The notes under the pieces are model-generated. The model was given only the letters and a program-made list of their open reading frames with translations, was not told where the DNA came from and made no database searches. Positions 6,525-9,835 of a DNA stretch of 9,835 nucleotides are shown here, piece after piece (position 1 is the first letter of the stretch; every line of letters begins with the position of its first letter). Source of the DNA: Gammaproteobacteria bacterium (GTDB lineage Bacteria; Pseudomonadota; Gammaproteobacteria; UBA6429). The stretch spans positions 1-9,835 of the forward strand of contig DAOVYB010000046.1 in assembly GCA_030635835.1 (NCBI GenBank), read 5' to 3'. The position numbers and the translations under genes were made by a program.

Positions 6525-7304
6525 TTAAGAATTAATCGCATTAGAAATATTTGTAAAATCTTCTAGTGATAAGCGTTCAGGACGTATTGTGGGTTCAATA
6601 CCAAGCGCTTCAATTTGTTCTACATCGAGTTTGCCTTTTAAAATATTGCGTAAGGTTTTACGGCGTTGGGTAAAACTAAAGTTAACGAGTTTTGAAAACT
6701 CATCAAAGTTATTAATATCAACGGGTGGTTTGTCGTGTGGAACTAAACGCACGATGGCGGAGTCGACTTTCGGTGCAGGTCGAAATGCGCCGGGCTTAAC
6801 CGTGAATACATATTCAGCGTAGCAATAGTAGTGCAACATTACACTAAGACGACCATAAGCGGAATCGCCGGGTTTGGCGACGATACGATCGACGACTTCT
6901 TTTTGTAACATGAAGTGCATGTCCTGAATGCAATGACTGTATTCAAACAAGTGAAATAATAACGGCGTAGAAATGTTATAGGGTAGGTTACCGATTATCC
7001 GTAACTTTTCTTTATCTTGTTGTAACGATGAAAAATCAAACTTTAAAGCATCGGCCTGATGAATCTTTAACCCGTCCTGGGTAACAAAACGAATTTTTAA
7101 TAACGGGATTAAATCACGATCCAGTTCAACAACATCCATGGTGCCAATTTTATCGAGCACCAGTTCTGTTAATGCACCTTCACCGGGTCCAATCTCAATA
7201 ATATGATCCCCCTGACGTGGGTTAATATTATTAACGATGCGTTGAATAATCATTTTGTCATGCAGAAAATTTTGTCCAAAACGTTTACGTGGTTTATGTG
7301 ACAT
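6525..7304 (-). CDS. rsmA: 16S rRNA (adenine1518-N6/adenine1519-N6)-dimethyltransferase
   Basis: Methylates the two adjacent adenines of the loop near the 3' end of 16S rRNA (A1518/A1519) with S-adenosylmethionine, late in 30S assembly; also known as KsgA. Of 259 residues (E. coli 273), the key motifs are RKRFGQNFLHD (6-16), SAM motif I IEIGPGEGALT (36-46), VVELDRDL (58-65), the catalytic NLPYNIS (106-112), MLQKEVVDRI (132-141), AYGRLSVM (149-156), AFRPAPKVDSAIV (173-185) and FTQRRKTLRN (211-220). The ATG lies one base after the pdxA stop (TAA-T-ATG), so translation is probably coupled; GGGAA about 8 nt upstream may help. The pdxA-rsmA order is conserved in gammaproteobacteria. Unlike E. coli, a 285-bp gap and three extra genes separate it from apaG. 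Confidence 0.97.
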   Translation of the reverse strand: MSHKPRKRFGQNFLHDKMIIQRIVNNINPRQGDHIIEIGPGEGALTELVLDKIGTMDVVELDRDLIPLLKIRFVTQDGLKIHQADALKFDFSSLQQDKEKLRIIGNLPYNISTPLLFHLFEYSHCIQDMHFMLQKEVVDRIVAKPGDSAYGRLSVMLHYYCYAEYVFTVKPGAFRPAPKVDSAIVRLVPHDKPPVDINNFDEFSKLVNFSFTQRRKTLRNILKGKLDVEQIEALGIEPTIRPERLSLEDFTNISNAINS

Positions 7305-7305
7305 A

Positions 7306-8316
7306 TTAATTTTCCCGCGACAAATTATTTACTGTCTTTTTTTCAGCCATTTGAACAGCCATATTGATTGCGGCTTTTAAACTGCCGGTATTGGCTTTAC
7401 CACTGCCTGCAAGATCAAAGGCAGTCCCATGATCAACCGAGGTGCGAATAATCGGTAAACCTAAAGTAACATTGACAGCCTGACCAAAGCCAACATGTTT
7501 TAATACTGGCAGCCCCTGATCATGATACATAGCAAGTACAGCATCTGCATGTTCAAGATAAGGTTGCGTAAAGACAGTATCTGCCGGTAATGGCCCGTTT
7601 AAGTTGAGACCTTTATTTTTTAATTCATTTATGACTGGTGTAATGGTTTCGATTTCTTCACTGCCAAGGTGACCATCTTCACCGGCATGTGGGTTAAGAC
7701 CACAAATAAGAATGCGGGGTTGTTCAATGCCAAAGTGTTTTTTCATATCATGATTAAGAATAGTAATCACTTCGTGAAGACTTTCTTTAGTGATAGCTTC
7801 ACTGACTTTAGCTAAAGGTAAATGCGTTGTCGCCAGTGCAACACGTAGTTGGTATTTTGATTCAGGCGCAGCCAGCATCATGACCACTTTTTTTGTTTTG
7901 GTGAGCTCTGCAAGGTATTCAGTATGACCAGTGAAAGCAATACCTGCTTCATTAATAATACTTTTATGCATGGGGCCGGTGATGAGTGCGGCAAATTCAT
8001 TATTCAGGCAGCCTTCTGCGGCACGTTTTAATGCATTGAGCTGGCTTTGTGCATTGCTTTTATCTGCTGTGCCACAGACGTCGGGTTCGTTTAATGTTTC
8101 TTCTAAAACCGTTAAACAACCTGCTGTTTGTGGTTGAGTCTTGTTGGCATTATAGGAATTGATGGTCAGTGGTAAGCCAAGTTTTTCTGCACGTTGCTGT
8201 AACATTACCGAATCTGCAATACAGACTAACTCATGCGAGTGTGCTTTTTGCACATACTGGATAATGAGATCCGGTCCAATGCCAGCGGGTTCACCGGGTG
8301 TGATGACTAAACGCAT
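7306..8316 (-). CDS. pdxA: 4-hydroxythreonine-4-phosphate dehydrogenase
   Basis: Oxidises 4-phosphohydroxy-L-threonine with NAD+ in the DXP-dependent route to pyridoxal phosphate; the product is then used by PdxJ. The 336 residues compare with 329 in E. coli. Visible motifs include [12 protein letters not shown] (5-16), [11 protein letters not shown] (128-138), TTHLPL (163-168), [17 protein letters not shown] (205-221), ADTVF (245-249), [12 protein letters not shown] (262-273) and [23 protein letters not shown] (282-304). His165, His210 and His265 match the metal ligands His166, His211 and His266 of the E. coli enzyme. No Shine-Dalgarno is visible: the 18 nt before the ATG are almost pure A/T. 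It follows surA after a 232-bp repeat-bearing gap and abuts rsmA. Confidence 0.97.
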   Translation of the reverse strand: MRLVITPGEPAGIGPDLIIQYVQKAHSHELVCIADSVMLQQRAEKLGLPLTINSYNANKTQPQTAGCLTVLEETLNEPDVCGTADKSNAQSQLNALKRAAEGCLNNEFAALITGPMHKSIINEAGIAFTGHTEYLAELTKTKKVVMMLAAPESKYQLRVALATTHLPLAKVSEAITKESLHEVITILNHDMKKHFGIEQPRILICGLNPHAGEDGHLGSEEIETITPVINELKNKGLNLNGPLPADTVFTQPYLEHADAVLAMYHDQGLPVLKHVGFGQAVNVTLGLPIIRTSVDHGTAFDLAGSGKANTGSLKAAINMAVQMAEKKTVNNLSREN

Positions 8317-8548
8317 TTTATATTATTACTTAAGACCATTGCTCGGATAGCGAGAAGGCAGAGAATAAGGCAAAGCTTCCGCTCCTGCTCACGCCCCTTA
8401 CCTGCGTCCATGCAGGTAAAACTGATGAAAAAGCGCAATGTACAAGTAGTACATGAGCATTTTGAAGAAGTTTTCGTCGTGCCCCACATAAAAATATTTT
8501 GGAGGGTAAACGCAATTATCTGATTTCGTAGCATTCGAGCAAAGGTCT
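8317..8548. repeat. surA-pdxA gap with palindromic repeat
   Basis: No gene is supported here. The gap holds a perfect 8-bp hairpin, TTACCTGC (8398-8405) with GCAGGTAA (8412-8419), a 6-bp hairpin ATGTAC (8438-8443) with GTACAT (8449-8454), and CGTCGTGCCCCACATA (8475-8490), 15 of 16 identical to 2131-2146. GAGGGTA follows 11 nt later in this copy and 13 nt later in the other. It looks like a repeat element dropped between two normally adjacent genes. The small minus-strand frames across it are by-products. Confidence 0.65.
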
Positions 8549-9835
8549 TTATTTATTTGTGCGGTAGTCGACATAAGCTTCCGCACGTAAACGACGTAAC
8601 CAGTCCTGAATAGCTTCTTCAGTTTTACGTTTGCGAATGAGTTTGATCGCCTGACTACGTTGGAATTGCTGCGTGTTGTCATGACTACGGCGCGACATAA
8701 CCTGCACAATATGCCAGCCAAATTGTGTCATAAACGGTTTACTGATTTCACCGGGTTTAAGTTTATTCATTTCTTCTTCAAAGGCCGGCACCATGGATCC
8801 CGGGCTAACCCAACCTAAGCTACCACCTTCAGCTGCCGCGGCTTTGTCGTCTGAAGTTGCGCGTGCAAGACTAGCAAAATCTTCACCATTTTTAATGCGT
8901 TGTAAAATTCCACTTAAGCGTAAACGGGCTTCTTCACGTGTCAGAACCTGAGTGGGACGAATCAGTATATGACGAGCCATGGTTTGCTTAACCATATGCT
9001 TTTTATTATTGCCACGCGTGTCCTGCAATTTAATGATATGGAATCCACTGGCACTGCGTAGTGGTCCCTTAATTTCATTTTTACGCATTTTACTGACAAC
9101 AGATGTTAAAAATGTTGGCAGTTGTGCGGTTTTACGCCAGCCTAAGTCGCCACCTTTTAATGCCAGTTCATCATTTGATACGGCGATAGCCTTTTGACTA
9201 AAATCAGCGCCTTTTTGCAGATCGGCCAACACTTTTTTTACTTTTTTTTCTGCGGCTGTAATTTGTTCAGGTGTCGCTGCGTCTGGTGTTGCTATTAAAA
9301 TATGACTCATGCGATATTCTTTAGCACTTGATTTGCCATTACCAGATTGATTCAAAAAATTATCAATTTCCTGTTCTGAAATATTAATTTTGTTTTCAAC
9401 CCGTATTTTGCGCAATCGGGATATGGTGACTTCGCGACGGATATTTTCACGGAATTCAGAGAATTTGTAGCCGTCTTTTGCCAGAACTTTGCGGAATTTA
9501 TCCATTGATAGACGGTTTTCACGGGCAATATTGGCGATAACACGATTAACCATTTCATCATTAATATGAATACCGGTTTTTTTCGCCATTTCGAGCTGGA
9601 GTTTTTCAAGTATTAAACGTTCCAGTATTTGTTTACGTAAAGTGTCAGGCGAAGGAAGGCGGCTACCGCGCTGTTTTAGCTGCTGGGTAATGAGTTTGAC
9701 ACGGTCATCCAGCTCAATTTGGGTGATGATACTGTCATCAACAATCGCAATTATTTTATCCAGCGGAATAACCGCTGTTTTTGCAACAAGCTGGGTTGCA
9801 GGTAAAAGTAAGAGAAATAAGCTTAAAAATGAGAA
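8549..9835 (-). CDS. surA: periplasmic chaperone / peptidyl-prolyl isomerase SurA (N-terminus cut by window edge)
   Basis: Periplasmic chaperone that escorts outer-membrane proteins to the BAM complex. The frame stays open to the window edge, so 428 residues are visible and only a few N-terminal ones are missing (E. coli SurA is 428). ATG 9589 is internal, not the start: 82 in-frame codons precede it and encode a hydrophobic signal segment (FLSLFLLLLPATQLVA, visible residues 3-18), then the typical SurA opening LDKIIAIVDDSIITQIELDDR. The N-terminal chaperone domain runs to about 170. Two parvulin domains follow: about 172-272 (YRMSHILIATPD...GGDLGWRK...GFHIIKLQD) and about 285-383 (ARHILIRPT...GGSLGWVSPGSMVPAFE...GWHIVQVMSRR), then a C-terminal helix. 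lptD would be expected just beyond the edge. A 232-bp repeat-bearing gap separates it from pdxA. Confidence 0.96.
   Translation of the reverse strand, partial: FSFLSLFLLLLPATQLVAKTAVIPLDKIIAIVDDSIITQIELDDRVKLITQQLKQRGSRLPSPDTLRKQILERLILEKLQLEMAKKTGIHINDEMVNRVIANIARENRLSMDKFRKVLAKDGYKFSEFRENIRREVTISRLRKIRVENKINISEQEIDNFLNQSGNGKSSAKEYRMSHILIATPDAATPEQITAAEKKVKKVLADLQKGADFSQKAIAVSNDELALKGGDLGWRKTAQLPTFLTSVVSKMRKNEIKGPLRSASGFHIIKLQDTRGNNKKHMVKQTMARHILIRPTQVLTREEARLRLSGILQRIKNGEDFASLARATSDDKAAAAEGGSLGWVSPGSMVPAFEEEMNKLKPGEISKPFMTQFGWHIVQVMSRRSHDNTQQFQRSQAIKLIRKRKTEEAIQDWLRRLRAEAYVDYRTNK

Noticed and set aside
8307..8721. Overlapping small minus-strand frames in the surA-pdxA gap
   Set aside because: They read through repeat DNA or overlap surA and pdxA out of frame; no domain or ribosome site supports them.
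8549..9589. surA taken as starting at ATG 9589
   Set aside because: The frame stays open for 82 codons further to the window edge and encodes the signal segment and conserved SurA N-terminus, so 9589 is internal.

Overview
The window comes from a gammaproteobacterial chromosome. The species cannot be named from the sequence. The evidence is the block surA-pdxA-rsmA-(insert)-apaG-apaH on the minus strand, facing thyA-folA on the plus strand. In E. coli folA likewise lies beside and convergent to apaH at the end of the surA-pdxA-rsmA-apaG-apaH operon. Coding sequence looks moderately AT-rich, and the intergenic gaps are full of palindromic repeats.

Layout. Positions 1-1893 (plus): thyA, a nested palindrome filling most of the 225-bp gap, folA, and an unrecognised small secreted Cys-rich protein directly abutting folA. 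Positions 1894-2491: a gene-free convergent gap packed with hairpin repeats, namely an inverted pair like Neisseria dRS3 and a cluster of REP-like units in which GTAG precedes a hairpin. Positions 2492-4561 (minus): apaH, apaG, a ComFB-family gene and a small HExxH protein, read in the order HExxH, comFB, apaG, apaH. Positions 4596-6239 (minus): a large protein with an N-terminal CheW-like domain, one membrane helix, a Pro-Glu rod and a C-terminal LysM domain. Positions 6240-6524: a 285-bp regulatory-looking gap. Positions 6525-8316: rsmA and pdxA, 1 nt apart. Positions 8317-8548: a repeat-bearing gap. Positions 8549-9835: surA, complete except for a few N-terminal residues lost at the window edge.

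How the genes work together. thyA and folA are the two halves of the dTMP/tetrahydrofolate cycle. surA (outer-membrane protein chaperone), pdxA (vitamin B6), rsmA (16S rRNA dimethylation), apaG and apaH (Ap4A and RNA-cap hydrolysis) form a classical housekeeping cluster with no shared pathway.

The unexpected part is three genes inserted between rsmA and apaG: CheW-TM-LysM, an HExxH putative metallopeptidase, and ComFB, a family with reported cyclic-dinucleotide-binding members. They are tightly spaced and co-directional. I infer a candidate signalling module linking a chemosensory-type coupling domain to peptidoglycan. This is the best candidate here for something undescribed, but no function is proven by the sequence alone.
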